Source of the DNA: Sporolactobacillus sp. Y61
GTDB lineage: Bacteria > Bacillota > Bacilli > Bacillales > Sporolactobacillaceae
Reading direction: 5' to 3'
Assembly (NCBI RefSeq): GCF_040529185.1
Contig: NZ_CP159510.1
Location: forward strand, 930,001-994,000
Length of the DNA: 64,000 nucleotides
The position numbers and the translations under genes are program-made. The notes below the pieces were generated by a model, which was not told the DNA's origin, made no database searches, and saw nothing but the letters and a program-made list of their open reading frames with translations. How positions within the stretch are numbered: the stretch's first letter is position 1; each line of letters opens with the position of its first letter. Shown one piece after another: positions 44,785 through 53,018 of this stretch.

Positions 44785-45228
44785 ATGGTACTGAAAACTT
44801 TCAAAGCTACAGTTAATCGAAAGAATGGTTTAGCTGTAGAAGCTGTCACGAGAAATTTCAAAATTAATATTGATGAGCCAAAAGAACTCGGAGGAACAAA
44901 TACGGGTATGAATCCCGTTGAACTTCTGTTGAACAGTTTAGGAGCATGCCAGGCCATAGCACTTACGACATTCGCAAAAAAATATGGCGTCCATCTTGAA
45001 CATATTCGAGTAGAACTGGAAGGGGATCTTGATACAGAAGGGTTCCTGGGCAAGGCTGATGTCAGGCCCGGCTTTCAGGACATCCGGCTTAAACTATACC
45101 TTAAGACAGATACCGCAGAGGATAAGGTCAACAAATTGATTGATTACGTCCAAAGTCATTGCCCTGTTGCTGACAGTATTGGACGTAGTGTAAAAATAGA
45201 ACCCCCCAAAATAGCAGTCGAAAAATGA
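44785..45228 (+). CDS. OsmC family protein
   Basis: Thiol peroxidase/OsmC-fold protein of 147 aa. The reactive cysteine pair expected in the family is in LLLNSLGACQAIALTTFAKK and SHCPVADSI. MNPVELLLNSLGAC is the family signature. ATG 44785 has AAAGGAAG 11 nt upstream; an in-frame ATG at 44761 is an alternative. Surrounding DNA is AT-richer than average, and the gene follows decayed fragments, so recent acquisition is possible. It probably detoxifies organic hydroperoxides. Confidence 0.87.
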   Translation: MVLKTFKATVNRKNGLAVEAVTRNFKINIDEPKELGGTNTGMNPVELLLNSLGACQAIALTTFAKKYGVHLEHIRVELEGDLDTEGFLGKADVRPGFQDIRLKLYLKTDTAEDKVNKLIDYVQSHCPVADSIGRSVKIEPPKIAVEK

Positions 45229-45330
45229 AAAAGCAATGAAGATCACTGATAGAAAGTCATTGCGACAGCCCGGCATATTGGATGAAACATAGTTTACAGA
45301 TTTTTCCTCAAAATACGGAAGGTAGCAGGG

Positions 45331-45370
45331 AAGTGTGAGGTGAAGGTCCGGCGGCCTTCACCTCGCACTT
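45331..45370. terminator. Perfect 16-bp hairpin after the OsmC gene
   Basis: AAGTGTGAGGTGAAGG pairs with CCTTCACCTCGCACTT (one G-U) around an eight-base loop, followed by AAATTTT. The remaining 45229-45572 region shows nothing else. Confidence 0.65.
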
Positions 45371-45572
45371 AAATTTTCCGGGTTTTTAAAGCGGTTCGCA
45401 AACTGTCCAAGGAAAGGAAGGACCCCGGCGGATCAGTAGAATGAAAACCACCCTTCTTTAAAGAGATCGAACACGTTTTATTTCACGCCTTATATCAGAC
45501 GTTCCACATTCAGGATTCACAGCGGCCCAGTCCATGATACAATAAAGGAAATCACGTATAAGGAGCACACTT

Positions 45573-46355
45573 ATGCCGTTTGATACGCATAATCATACAC
45601 AGTTCTCGTTTGATGCGGATATGCAGCTTGAAGAAGCACGGAACAAAGCCGCTCAGCAGGGCCTGAACCTGATTCTGACGGAGCATTATGATCTGAATGA
45701 GCGTCAGGAAGACGGGTCGCCCGTCACTTTTCCGATTGAAGACTATTTCAGCACCTACGCTCCGTACCGGGGAGATCACCTGCTGCTCGGGATCGAACTC
45801 GGGCTGGATGATCGCGACAGTTATATCAAGCGCAACCGGGAAATTGCTGAACATCATCCGTTCGACATGGTCATCGGATCGGTCCACAATATCCGCGACT
45901 ATGATATATGTTCCGACGAGAGCAGAAATTTTCTCTCCAAGCCGGATTTTTTTGCCCATTATCTCATCTATGCCGAGCACACCATTCATAAAAATCCCTA
46001 TATCGACACATTCGCGCATATCGATTACCCGTGCCGCTACCTCAGCTATTCGGACAACGTTCTGCGTTACGGGGATTTTCCTGTTCTGATCGATAACTTT
46101 CTGTATGCCCTGATTCACCGGGACATTTGTCTTGAAATCAATCTGCGTCTGCTTGATCAGGAGGCTTTCCGCTCGGGCTTTTCCGGGATCGCCCGCCGTT
46201 ATCAGGAACTCGGAGGAAAGTATGTGACCATCGGCGGGGACAATCATACGCCGGAAACCATTGGGGAAAAATATAAGCTCGGCCGGGATTTGGCCCGCGC
46301 ATGCGGGCTTCAGCCGGTTTACTTTAAAAACCGGAAGAGGGTCATTGACGACTGA
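45573..46355 (+). CDS. PHP-domain phosphatase, histidinol-phosphatase-like
   Basis: Metal-dependent PHP-fold phosphoesterase of 260 aa. Metal ligands expected are in DTHNHTQFSFDAD at the N-terminus, EHYDLN, GIELG, IGSVHNI, AHIDYPCRY and the C-terminal GGDNHTPETIG. This set is that of the HisJ/HisK family. No his gene is nearby, so it may act on histidinol phosphate or another small phosphate. AAGGAGCACACTT precedes the ATG. Confidence 0.85.
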   Translation: MPFDTHNHTQFSFDADMQLEEARNKAAQQGLNLILTEHYDLNERQEDGSPVTFPIEDYFSTYAPYRGDHLLLGIELGLDDRDSYIKRNREIAEHHPFDMVIGSVHNIRDYDICSDESRNFLSKPDFFAHYLIYAEHTIHKNPYIDTFAHIDYPCRYLSYSDNVLRYGDFPVLIDNFLYALIHRDICLEINLRLLDQEAFRSGFSGIARRYQELGGKYVTIGGDNHTPETIGEKYKLGRDLARACGLQPVYFKNRKRVIDD

Positions 46356-46439
46356 ACACCGTTTTCATTTTGATGCAAAAAAGCTATAATGAGGAACAGA
46401 ACACCCGGGATCGCCCGGAGAATATCGGGATGTGGTCTT

Positions 46440-47777
46440 TTGACCCAATTTGAAAAACTCAATGAAGAGAAAGTATTTAAAGACCCGGTCCACCGCTATA
46501 TCCACGTACGGGAGCGGCTGATCTGGGATCTGATCGGCACACCTGAGTTTCAGCGACTGCGGCGGATCCGTCAGCTTGGCACAACCTTTCTGACTTTTCA
46601 CGGAGCAGAACACAGCCGTTTCGGCCATTCACTTGGTGTTTATGAGATTGCCCGGCGCGTAATCGGTATTTTCAAAAATAGAGGCGACTGGGATGACGGC
46701 GAGACCATGATTGCACTCTGCGCCGCACTTCTGCACGACGTCGGCCACGGCCCGTTTTCCCATTCCTTTGAAAAGGTCTTCGGAACCAACCATGAACAGT
46801 TCACACAGGCGATCATTCTCGGGGACACGGAAATTCACCGCCTGCTCGAAGGGGCAGAAGGCGGCCTTCCGGAGAAGGTGGCTGATGTGATTGGTCATAC
46901 GTATAAAAACCGGATGGTCGTCAGTCTGATTTCCAGCCAGATTGATGCTGACCGGATGGATTATCTCCTGCGGGATGCCTATTTTACCGGTGTCAGCTAC
47001 GGACACTTTGATATGGAGCGGATCTGGCGGGTCATGCGGCCGGGAGACAGTCAGATTGTCTTTAAATCGAGCGGGATGCACGCGGTGGAGGACTATATCA
47101 TGAGCCGCTATCAGATGTACTGGCAGGTCTACTTTCACCCGGTGACGCGCAGTGCGGAAGTCATTCTGACGAAGATTCTCCATCGGGCCAGAATACTGTA
47201 TCAAAAGGGATTTCAGTTCAAACATGTTCCCGTTCCGCTGATTTCACTTTTTGAAGGGCACATGACGCTCCGTGATTATCTCAGACTTGATGAGTCGGTG
47301 ATGATGTATTATTTTCAGGTCTGGCAGGATGAGGCGGATCCGATACTCAGTGACCTCTGCAGCCGTTTTATGAACCGGCGTCTGTTCAAATATGTCCAGC
47401 TGTCCAAAGACAGTTTGTCCGCTGGTGAAGAACTGACTGAGGCGTTTCGGGCGGCAGGTATTGATCCGGAATATTATCTCGAAGTCGATTCTTCATCAGA
47501 CTGTCCGTATGACTTTTACCGCCCGGGAAAAGAAGAAGAACGCCTTCCAATCCAGCTGCTGATGCCGGACGGGAGCCTGCATGAGCTCTCCCGTGAATCG
47601 GAAGTCGTACGCGCAATCACGGGGAAAGGCGGACGGATCATAAACTATATTATCCGAAAGACAGAGTGCTCGCTCTGCCGGATTCCGCCTGGAAAAAGAA
47701 AATCTGCGGACTTTTACATATCTGAAAGCGCCGGAGACGTATCCTGGACTTTCAGGATCAATGAATCAGACAGGTGA
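46440..47777 (+). CDS. ywfO: HD-domain phosphohydrolase YwfO
   Basis: HD-superfamily metal-dependent nucleotide phosphohydrolase resembling dNTPases, about 445 aa. Ligands are in HSRFGHSLGVYEIARR and ALLHDVGHGPFSHSFE, with the distal D in SQIDADRMDYLLRDAYFTG. The B. subtilis homologue YwfO is of this length. TTG 46440 is the likely start (MTQFEKLNEEKVFKDPVH); an ATG at 46389 has no ribosome site. ywgA follows 17 bp later, as in B. subtilis, so an operon is likely. Confidence 0.9.
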   Translation: MTQFEKLNEEKVFKDPVHRYIHVRERLIWDLIGTPEFQRLRRIRQLGTTFLTFHGAEHSRFGHSLGVYEIARRVIGIFKNRGDWDDGETMIALCAALLHDVGHGPFSHSFEKVFGTNHEQFTQAIILGDTEIHRLLEGAEGGLPEKVADVIGHTYKNRMVVSLISSQIDADRMDYLLRDAYFTGVSYGHFDMERIWRVMRPGDSQIVFKSSGMHAVEDYIMSRYQMYWQVYFHPVTRSAEVILTKILHRARILYQKGFQFKHVPVPLISLFEGHMTLRDYLRLDESVMMYYFQVWQDEADPILSDLCSRFMNRRLFKYVQLSKDSLSAGEELTEAFRAAGIDPEYYLEVDSSSDCPYDFYRPGKEEERLPIQLLMPDGSLHELSRESEVVRAITGKGGRIINYIIRKTECSLCRIPPGKRKSADFYISESAGDVSWTFRINESDR

Positions 47778-47794
47778 TTTTGGGGGAATGAACA

Positions 47795-48328
47795 ATGTTG
47801 GAAGATCATGCGAAAATTGCTGCCCTGATTGATCAGGCGGGTGTGATGCCCGGTCGTAAAAAATTGCAGAAAATCGTTTACATATTGCAGAAACTGGGTT
47901 TCCCATTTTACGAAACCTATCATTTTCAATTTTACGGCCCCTATTCGGACGAGCTGTCCATGCAGCTGGAGGAACTGTGCGACTTCGGATTCGTCCTTGA
48001 GGAAGGTCGATCAGGCAGCGAGTCAACGCCCGGCTATCGTCTGTCCGAGGCAGGGGAAGGGTTTCTGTATCACTATAAGCACATTCTTCCGGATGTGAAA
48101 GACGATGTGGAAAAACTGGTTTCCGAGCGTACGGATTTTCTGGAACTCGTATCCACACTTCTTTATTTTGACCACCTGCCCCGGAAACGTGCGGCGGAAA
48201 AAGCGCGTACCGTCATCGGGGCATCCGGACCGGAAGAGGTCAATTGCGCCTATACGTATATTTCAGAGCTCTATGCTGAATGCCAGGCCAGTCCTCAGGC
48301 ATCGGGACTGACGGGTCATTCATTCTGA
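47795..48328 (+). CDS. ywgA: YwgA family protein
   Basis: Conserved hypothetical soluble protein of 177 aa, homologous to B. subtilis YwgA; GRKKLQKIVYILQKLGFPFYE (an N-terminal winged-helix-like stretch; shown as GRKKLQKIVYILQKLGF) and YGPYSDELSMQLEELCDFGF are family blocks. Function unknown. GGGGGAATGAACA precedes the ATG; co-transcribed with ywfO. Confidence 0.88.
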   Translation: MLEDHAKIAALIDQAGVMPGRKKLQKIVYILQKLGFPFYETYHFQFYGPYSDELSMQLEELCDFGFVLEEGRSGSESTPGYRLSEAGEGFLYHYKHILPDVKDDVEKLVSERTDFLELVSTLLYFDHLPRKRAAEKARTVIGASGPEEVNCAYTYISELYAECQASPQASGLTGHSF

Positions 48329-48459
48329 CCGGAATCATGATGACCCTGTCTGTCAGGTGCGCTTCATCGTGATTTTTTGGTTACGGTGTGCATCGCCTGC
48401 TGCAGCTCACAGGCGAGTTGACGACGCCCGCTAAAAGGGGACATCCTTCACTTTTTGCA

Positions 48460-48765
48460 TCACGCGCTGTTCCATTTGTGGTAATAGAAAATCAGGACGG
48501 CGATGCCGCCTATAACAACGAAAGCGAAAACGACACCTGTCAGTACGTGGATAAAGTGGAGGGAAAAGGGAAGAAGACAGGCAAGGATGCCTGTCAGAAT
48601 AAAGAATCGTCCGGCTGCCCGGGCGAGTTTATGCCGATCGCCGTGGAATTGTTTTTCATTGAAAAAAGTCAGCAGCTGCAGCTCTTCTTTCTTCCAGATC
48701 ACAAGTCCGAAGAAAATCAGATAAGCGGCTGCAAGGGTGCAGATGAACAGTCCGGCAACAAGCAA
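48460..48765 (-). CDS. Small membrane protein in operon with gshA
   Basis: Product of 101 aa with a helix at the N-terminus (to residue 25) and two near the C-terminus, and a charged central loop (EKQFHGDRHKLARAAGRF). It resembles DUF3784-type membrane proteins, but I do not recognise it with certainty. TTG 48765 has GAGGAGG 8 nt upstream, inside the end of gshA, whose stop is 13 bp away. It is likely co-translated with gshA. Confidence 0.65.
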   Translation of the reverse strand: MLVAGLFICTLAAAYLIFFGLVIWKKEELQLLTFFNEKQFHGDRHKLARAAGRFFILTGILACLLPFSLHFIHVLTGVVFAFVVIGGIAVLIFYYHKWNSA

Positions 48766-48778
48766 TGAAAGCGCCTCC

Positions 48779-49975
48779 TCAGGAACATATATCTTCCATC
48801 TTATGAATAAAGGTATTTTTCAGCCTGCGGGCCAGGTTAAGCCCCGTTTCTCCCCTCTGAAAACGTGTGATCAGGCGCTCAGCATAGCGCTTTTGCGGAT
48901 TACGCCACCGCTTTTTCGCCACGTCCAGAGCGTGGAGATAACCTTCAGGAAGCGTCAGACTTCGGGCAAAGCTGCCAAGTCGCTCAAATACCCGGTCGAT
49001 TTCGCTCTTCAAGGGTTCACTTACGTCCATCAGTGCCGCCTGATCAGCCAGTGCATCTGCTTTTTTCTGAGCATCCTGATCAAAAGCTTCGTCCTCCGCA
49101 TTGGCCGCCCATATGAGAAAAAGATGCATCAGATAGAGATCATCCAGACTGATACCGGACGGGTAAAAGGGATTCAGGTCCGGGATGCGCAGTTCGATTC
49201 GTGTGGCCTCAGGTTCCTCATCCGGATTTTCGAACCCTCTGCCCTTGATCCGAACCTGATGATACAGTTCACGCGGCCCCTCAATTTTTCCTTCTCTGAT
49301 TGCCTCCAAAAGAGAGGCGAGATAAGCTTTGGCATCGCTGTAATCGGGATGGATCACTTCAGTATTTCGATACCCGTGCGCGCTCAGGCGGACAGACCGG
49401 TACATCGCGTCAGGCTTCCGCCCGGGACTTGCCGCCAGCAGATGGATAAGAAAGAACCGGTAACGCATCGCCTGCGCGGCCAGATGCAGATAGAAATGGT
49501 TTTTCTCACCGGCCGTTTTACCGGAAAGTCCGTCAAAGGAGCAGTTAAAATGCAGACCGCAGTATAATTGTTTGTAGCGCCCGTATTTTTTTGCCAGGTA
49601 ATACCGGTAGTCGGTTTTATCCCGTCCTTCCGGTCCGAAGTTGGCCACAGGAATCTGATTTTCCGGTGGGAGTTCGGCAGGCGGGTTACTGAGCGGCCAG
49701 AGCAGTTCCGGGCCGAGACCGCGACAGACCTTCTGCGTGAGGCAGTCCAGCTGCGACTGGGCCTCATGCAGGGAAGAGGTGACGGGTGTCACCAGTTCCA
49801 GCTGGCTCTCGGAAAAATCGGTCGTAATTTGGGGATGGGTCAGTTTATTACCAAACGCACGGGGATGCGGAGTCAGTGCCAGTGTTCCGTCGGGATTGAT
49901 CCTCAGATTTTCCCGTTCCAGTCCAAAATGTCCCTGCCATGGCGCAATACAATCGGTCTGACAATCAGCGGACAT
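48779..49975 (-). CDS. gshA: Glutamate-cysteine ligase (stand-alone GshA domain)
   Basis: ATP-dependent gamma-glutamylcysteine synthetase, 398 aa. The N-terminal FGLERENLRINPDGTLALTPHP is the gamma-GCL type 1 signature; DFSESQLELVTPV and YCGLHFNCSFD are further blocks. It is similar to the N-terminal domain of bifunctional GshF, but the ATP-grasp glutathione synthetase domain (about 350 aa) is missing and no gshB is in the window. The product would be gamma-glutamylcysteine unless gshB exists elsewhere. AAGGGGTGATGACGC precedes the ATG. It is followed by a small membrane protein gene. Confidence 0.88.
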   Translation of the reverse strand: MSADCQTDCIAPWQGHFGLERENLRINPDGTLALTPHPRAFGNKLTHPQITTDFSESQLELVTPVTSSLHEAQSQLDCLTQKVCRGLGPELLWPLSNPPAELPPENQIPVANFGPEGRDKTDYRYYLAKKYGRYKQLYCGLHFNCSFDGLSGKTAGEKNHFYLHLAAQAMRYRFFLIHLLAASPGRKPDAMYRSVRLSAHGYRNTEVIHPDYSDAKAYLASLLEAIREGKIEGPRELYHQVRIKGRGFENPDEEPEATRIELRIPDLNPFYPSGISLDDLYLMHLFLIWAANAEDEAFDQDAQKKADALADQAALMDVSEPLKSEIDRVFERLGSFARSLTLPEGYLHALDVAKKRWRNPQKRYAERLITRFQRGETGLNLARRLKNTFIHKMEDICS

Positions 49976-50097
49976 GCGTCATCACCCCTTAACTTATCGT
50001 TTGTTAATCTGAGTGTATCGGAATGTCTGCCGGAATTCAATGATCGTGATTCGGGTTGGCTCGTTTTCACGGAACAGCAGCGCCCCGGGCAAAAAAA

Positions 50098-50129
50098 TGA
50101 ACGCTTCGTCTTTATGACAGAGCGTTCAT
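50098..50129 (-). terminator. Terminator of the ydbC-type gene
   Basis: ATGAACGCT/AGCGTTCAT stem; the minus strand continues with seven T. Confidence 0.8.
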
Positions 50130-50134
50130 CCTTT

Positions 50135-50365
50135 TCATTGATCCAGTTCTTCCATATGATTCAGGAGCCGCTTCAACGCCTTCAGTTCATCAAGCGTCAG
50201 GGTGATACCCTTACCCATCTTCTGCCCGTCCGGTGCCCAGTCGCGAAGATCATATTTCGGCGGGCGTCCGTTCCAGCTGATCACATTCAGCTGCTTTTCC
50301 CAGCCTTTCGGTGACTGAGATACGGTCCCGATATTTTTTACAATGTTATAGTCGATACCTGCCAT
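50135..50365 (-). CDS. ydbC: YdbC-like PC4-fold nucleic-acid-binding protein
   Basis: Protein of 76 aa matching the YdbC family, homologues of eukaryotic PC4; Lactococcus lactis YdbC is the structural reference and binds single-stranded DNA. KGWEKQLNVISWNGRPPKYDLR and GITLTLDELKALKRLL are the two halves of the domain. AGGAGGGAAATGT precedes the ATG. Role in vivo unknown. Confidence 0.85.
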   Translation of the reverse strand: MAGIDYNIVKNIGTVSQSPKGWEKQLNVISWNGRPPKYDLRDWAPDGQKMGKGITLTLDELKALKRLLNHMEELDQ

Positions 50366-50401
50366 ACATTTCCCTCCTGCTGATGTCTGACTGCGTGCCG
50401 C

Positions 50402-50632
50402 TCAGGCGACGACGAAATGCTCATGGAACCAGGAATCTCCGGTCAGAATATCTGTGCCGTCGGCGATAACGTGCGGCTCGCCTTCCTCGTCCTGAGTCAG
50501 CAGATGCCCTTCGCCGTCCTGATCTGCCATATAAAAATGATCTTTTCTGAACAGGAGCCTTTCCTCGAGCAGATCCATGGCAGGGCTTCCTGTTTCCCCG
50601 TAAACATTTTTAATGCATCGGATCAAAATCAT
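50402..50632 (-). CDS. Small hypothetical acidic protein
   Basis: Product of 76 aa with Cys6 and many Asp/Glu. GGGGGA lies 12 nt before the ATG, a rather long spacing. It has normal codon use and no overlapping competitor. I do not recognise it. Confidence 0.5.
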   Translation of the reverse strand: MILIRCIKNVYGETGSPAMDLLEERLLFRKDHFYMADQDGEGHLLTQDEEGEPHVIADGTDILTGDSWFHEHFVVA

Positions 50633-50898
50633 CTTCAGTGAATCCCCCAGACAGATTGATTGCTAATACAAGAATAAGCGTTGACGGGCTGTTTGGCAAT
50701 GGTTCAGGCTTTTTTGCGAATGTGACCGGACAGGCCGTTTGCCGGCAGCCATAAAACAGACCCCGGTCAGGCATACGCCACGCGCCAGGAATAAATCTCA
50801 GAATCTGCTGAAAAGGGTTCAAAAGAACCGGGATTATCGATATAATGATGATTAATGCTGGTGATGGTTTATTTTTACATAAAAGGAATATCCGGTAA

Positions 50899-51039
50899 AT
50901 ACATAATGAATATCTGGCCATCGATATTCGCAAGGGGAAGGCAGGTGATCTCTTTGTCCAAAATGCGGTGATCCGGTTGATGGAAAATGGCGGTGCCGAT
51001 TTCTGGAGGATCATTCAGGAAAGTCTGAAGGCTGATTAA
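50899..51039 (+). pseudogene. Possible C-terminal coding remnant
   Basis: A 47-codon open frame with no usable start encodes LAIDIRKGKAGDLFVQNAVI and DFWRIIQESLKAD and a stop, with the feel of a real protein end. No upstream part in any frame. I cannot name the parent protein. The rest of 50641-51100 shows nothing. Confidence 0.35.
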
Positions 51040-51102
51040 AGAAGACTCAGCTGAATAAGTACGTTGATCATTGGATGTTAAAACAGAAAAGAGGTAAGAA
51101 CA

Positions 51103-51681
51103 ATGGCTGAAAATTTTTGCCGTAACTGCGGCTCAAAATGTGAACCGGGTCAGAAGTTCTGTACCCGTTGCGGACAAAGACTCGCTGAACCGGCTGAAAC
51201 AGTGACAACCGGTCGGGCTGCCCGCTCAGAAGATCAGAGTCGTTCTGTTACAGAATTTGTGAAGAGAAACCGGAAATGGATCATCCCCTGCGTCATTCTT
51301 GCGGTAGTCGCCTTTTTCTTCTTCCGCCAGATGCCGGATAACAGTCCGTCCGGTGTGACCGGACAATTTCTTGAATATGCCAGAGCCGGTAAATATAATG
51401 ATGCAGAAAAGCAGATTGCGGAAATAACGATTCTTGATCTTAAGGATAACAATCAATACAGTAGAGAAAAAATGACTGCGACACTGTACGAACTCGTTCA
51501 TGAGGGGACAGCCGAGATCAAAAATATCCGTATTGTCCGCGAGCAGAAATCATCTGATACGAAATATGCCGGTGTCCTGGCTGCCCTCACCTTTGATGAT
51601 GGGACAAAAAGGCAGCTGGGCTTTGAATTGATAAAAGAAAAAGGAAAGTGGAAGATCGATCATTTTAGTATCAGCAGATGA
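51103..51681 (+). CDS. Zinc-ribbon membrane protein with extracytoplasmic domain
   Basis: Product of 192 aa. Residues 5-26 form a zinc ribbon CRNCGSKCEPGQKFCTRCGQ (the pairs CxxC...CxxC). One membrane helix follows (WIIPCVILAVVAFFFF, about 60-75), then about 115 residues outside that resemble the DUF4878/NTF2-like lumazine-binding fold (GVTGQFLEYARAGKYNDAEKQI shown in part: GVTGQFLEYARAGKYNDAEK). Architecture is common in Firmicutes; function unknown. AAAGAGGTAAGAACA precedes the ATG. Confidence 0.78.
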   Translation: MAENFCRNCGSKCEPGQKFCTRCGQRLAEPAETVTTGRAARSEDQSRSVTEFVKRNRKWIIPCVILAVVAFFFFRQMPDNSPSGVTGQFLEYARAGKYNDAEKQIAEITILDLKDNNQYSREKMTATLYELVHEGTAEIKNIRIVREQKSSDTKYAGVLAALTFDDGTKRQLGFELIKEKGKWKIDHFSISR

Positions 51682-51703
51682 GAAAAAGAAGGATCGTCAT
51701 GCT

Positions 51704-51729
51704 GCCGGCAGCCTGTGCCGGCTTTTTTT
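51704..51729 (+). terminator. Terminator after the zinc-ribbon gene
   Basis: GCCGGCA/TGCCGGC stem with seven T. Confidence 0.85.
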
Positions 51730-51841
51730 GCTGTTACCCGGAAGTATCTCGAGGGTATCTCTAATGCGGTTGAGCCGGTAAATATGATAAAATGAGACTG
51801 ATTAAAGTGTGAGCTATATCACTTTTGAGAGGGTGAACGGA

Positions 51842-52360
51842 GTGGATATTTTCAGTCAGGATCCGAAAAAATCGGGATTTAATATTATAAAAGGCGACGC
51901 GACAAAGGGTCATGGCGGGTTCGGTGCGGGACTGGTCAATCTCGATAATATGTCGCCGGTGATCATCGATGTCGAAGCGGGGACGGCACGGGTTGATATG
52001 GGCGCACTGCACGCCCGCAGTGATGTCGAGCGAAGGATCCGTTTCACGGGCGATAAGGCCGATCTGCAGGGCGGCGGGAAAAAATACTGGCTGATCTGGG
52101 TCAATACAGAAGTGACAAAAGACGGCCCGCACTACGAGGGTGCCGCTGCAGCAGAAATGATCATTAACCGCGAGATCAGACGCGGCTATAAGCTCCTCGC
52201 TGACCATGTGAACAAAATGGGCCAGGCGTTGAAAGGAAAAGTCGTCCTGGATGAAATGGATACCCCTTCAAAAAAAGTACTGCGAACCTTCCTCGAGAAG
52301 ATTGATCCCGGACAATGGGCACGTGCCAACCCCGAACTGAAAGCGCATCTGGGCAATTAA
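51842..52360 (+). CDS. ywhD: YwhD family protein
   Basis: Conserved Bacillales protein of 172 aa, same length as B. subtilis YwhD. GFNIIKGDATKGHGGFGAGL at the N-terminus and RRGYKLLADHVNKMGQ are family blocks. GTG 51842 is preferred: GAGAGGG lies 8-9 nt upstream, and an upstream in-frame start at 51809 lacks it. It converges with pbpG, as in B. subtilis (ywhD-ywhE). Biochemical function unknown. Confidence 0.88.
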   Translation: MDIFSQDPKKSGFNIIKGDATKGHGGFGAGLVNLDNMSPVIIDVEAGTARVDMGALHARSDVERRIRFTGDKADLQGGGKKYWLIWVNTEVTKDGPHYEGAAAAEMIINREIRRGYKLLADHVNKMGQALKGKVVLDEMDTPSKKVLRTFLEKIDPGQWARANPELKAHLGN

Positions 52361-52466
52361 AAATGTAGGACCCTTCCTGAAAAAGAGGCTTTCCTGTCCG
52401 GAAAGCCTCAATCAAAGGTAGTTGCCCCCCCATCTGGTGACCGCAGCGCGCAGTGTGTGCGTGCGT

Positions 52467-52936
52467 GGCTGAAAAGCTGTGAGGACCGGCTGAATTCATG
52501 AGCACACTGGCTGAATCATTGCATGGATCGGCTGAAAACGTGCGTGATCCGGCTGAATCCATCAGCACACTGGCTGAAAAACCGGGTGAACTGGCTGAAT
52601 CATCATGAGTATACCGGCTAAAAACCTGCGTGGCTGAAAAACTGTGAGGACTGGCTGAATTCATGAGCACACTGGCTGAATCACTGCATGGATCGGCTGA
52701 AAACCTGCGTGATCCGGCTGAATTCATAGGCACACTGGCTGAAAAACCGTGTGAACTGGCTGAATCATCATGAGTATACCGGCTAAAAACCTGCGTGGCT
52801 GAATTCATGAGCATACCGGCTGAATTCATGAGCGTACTGGCTGAAAAACCACGGTAGTCGGCTGAATCATCGCGTGATCCGGCTGAATTCATGAGCATAT
52901 CGGCTGAAAAACCGGACAAATCGGCTGAATCCCGCC
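52467..52936. repeat. 21-bp tandem array (about 23 units, core GGCTGAA) with a 165-bp higher-order repeat
   Basis: Units begin GGCTGAA and are 21 bp except for two 23+16 pairs. Units 1-8 (52467-52631) and 9-16 (52632-52796) are a 165-bp tandem duplication. Inside, similar units alternate in a set order. No ribosome site or conserved protein is present, and the long minus-strand frame over it is a product of the period. The core is the reverse complement of that in the 28.1-kb array. Confidence 0.9.
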
Positions 52937-53018
52937 CAACCGCCCCAACGCCCCAAAACGCAGCGCGCCTCTGCACCGGGCCAGTATTCTGTTATTCCGG
53001 CGCATCGCGCATGCCTGT

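Noticed and set aside
52176..52976. 266-codon minus-strand frame over the 52.5-kb array
   Set aside because: Same artefact of 21-bp periodicity, and it overlaps the ywhD 3' end.
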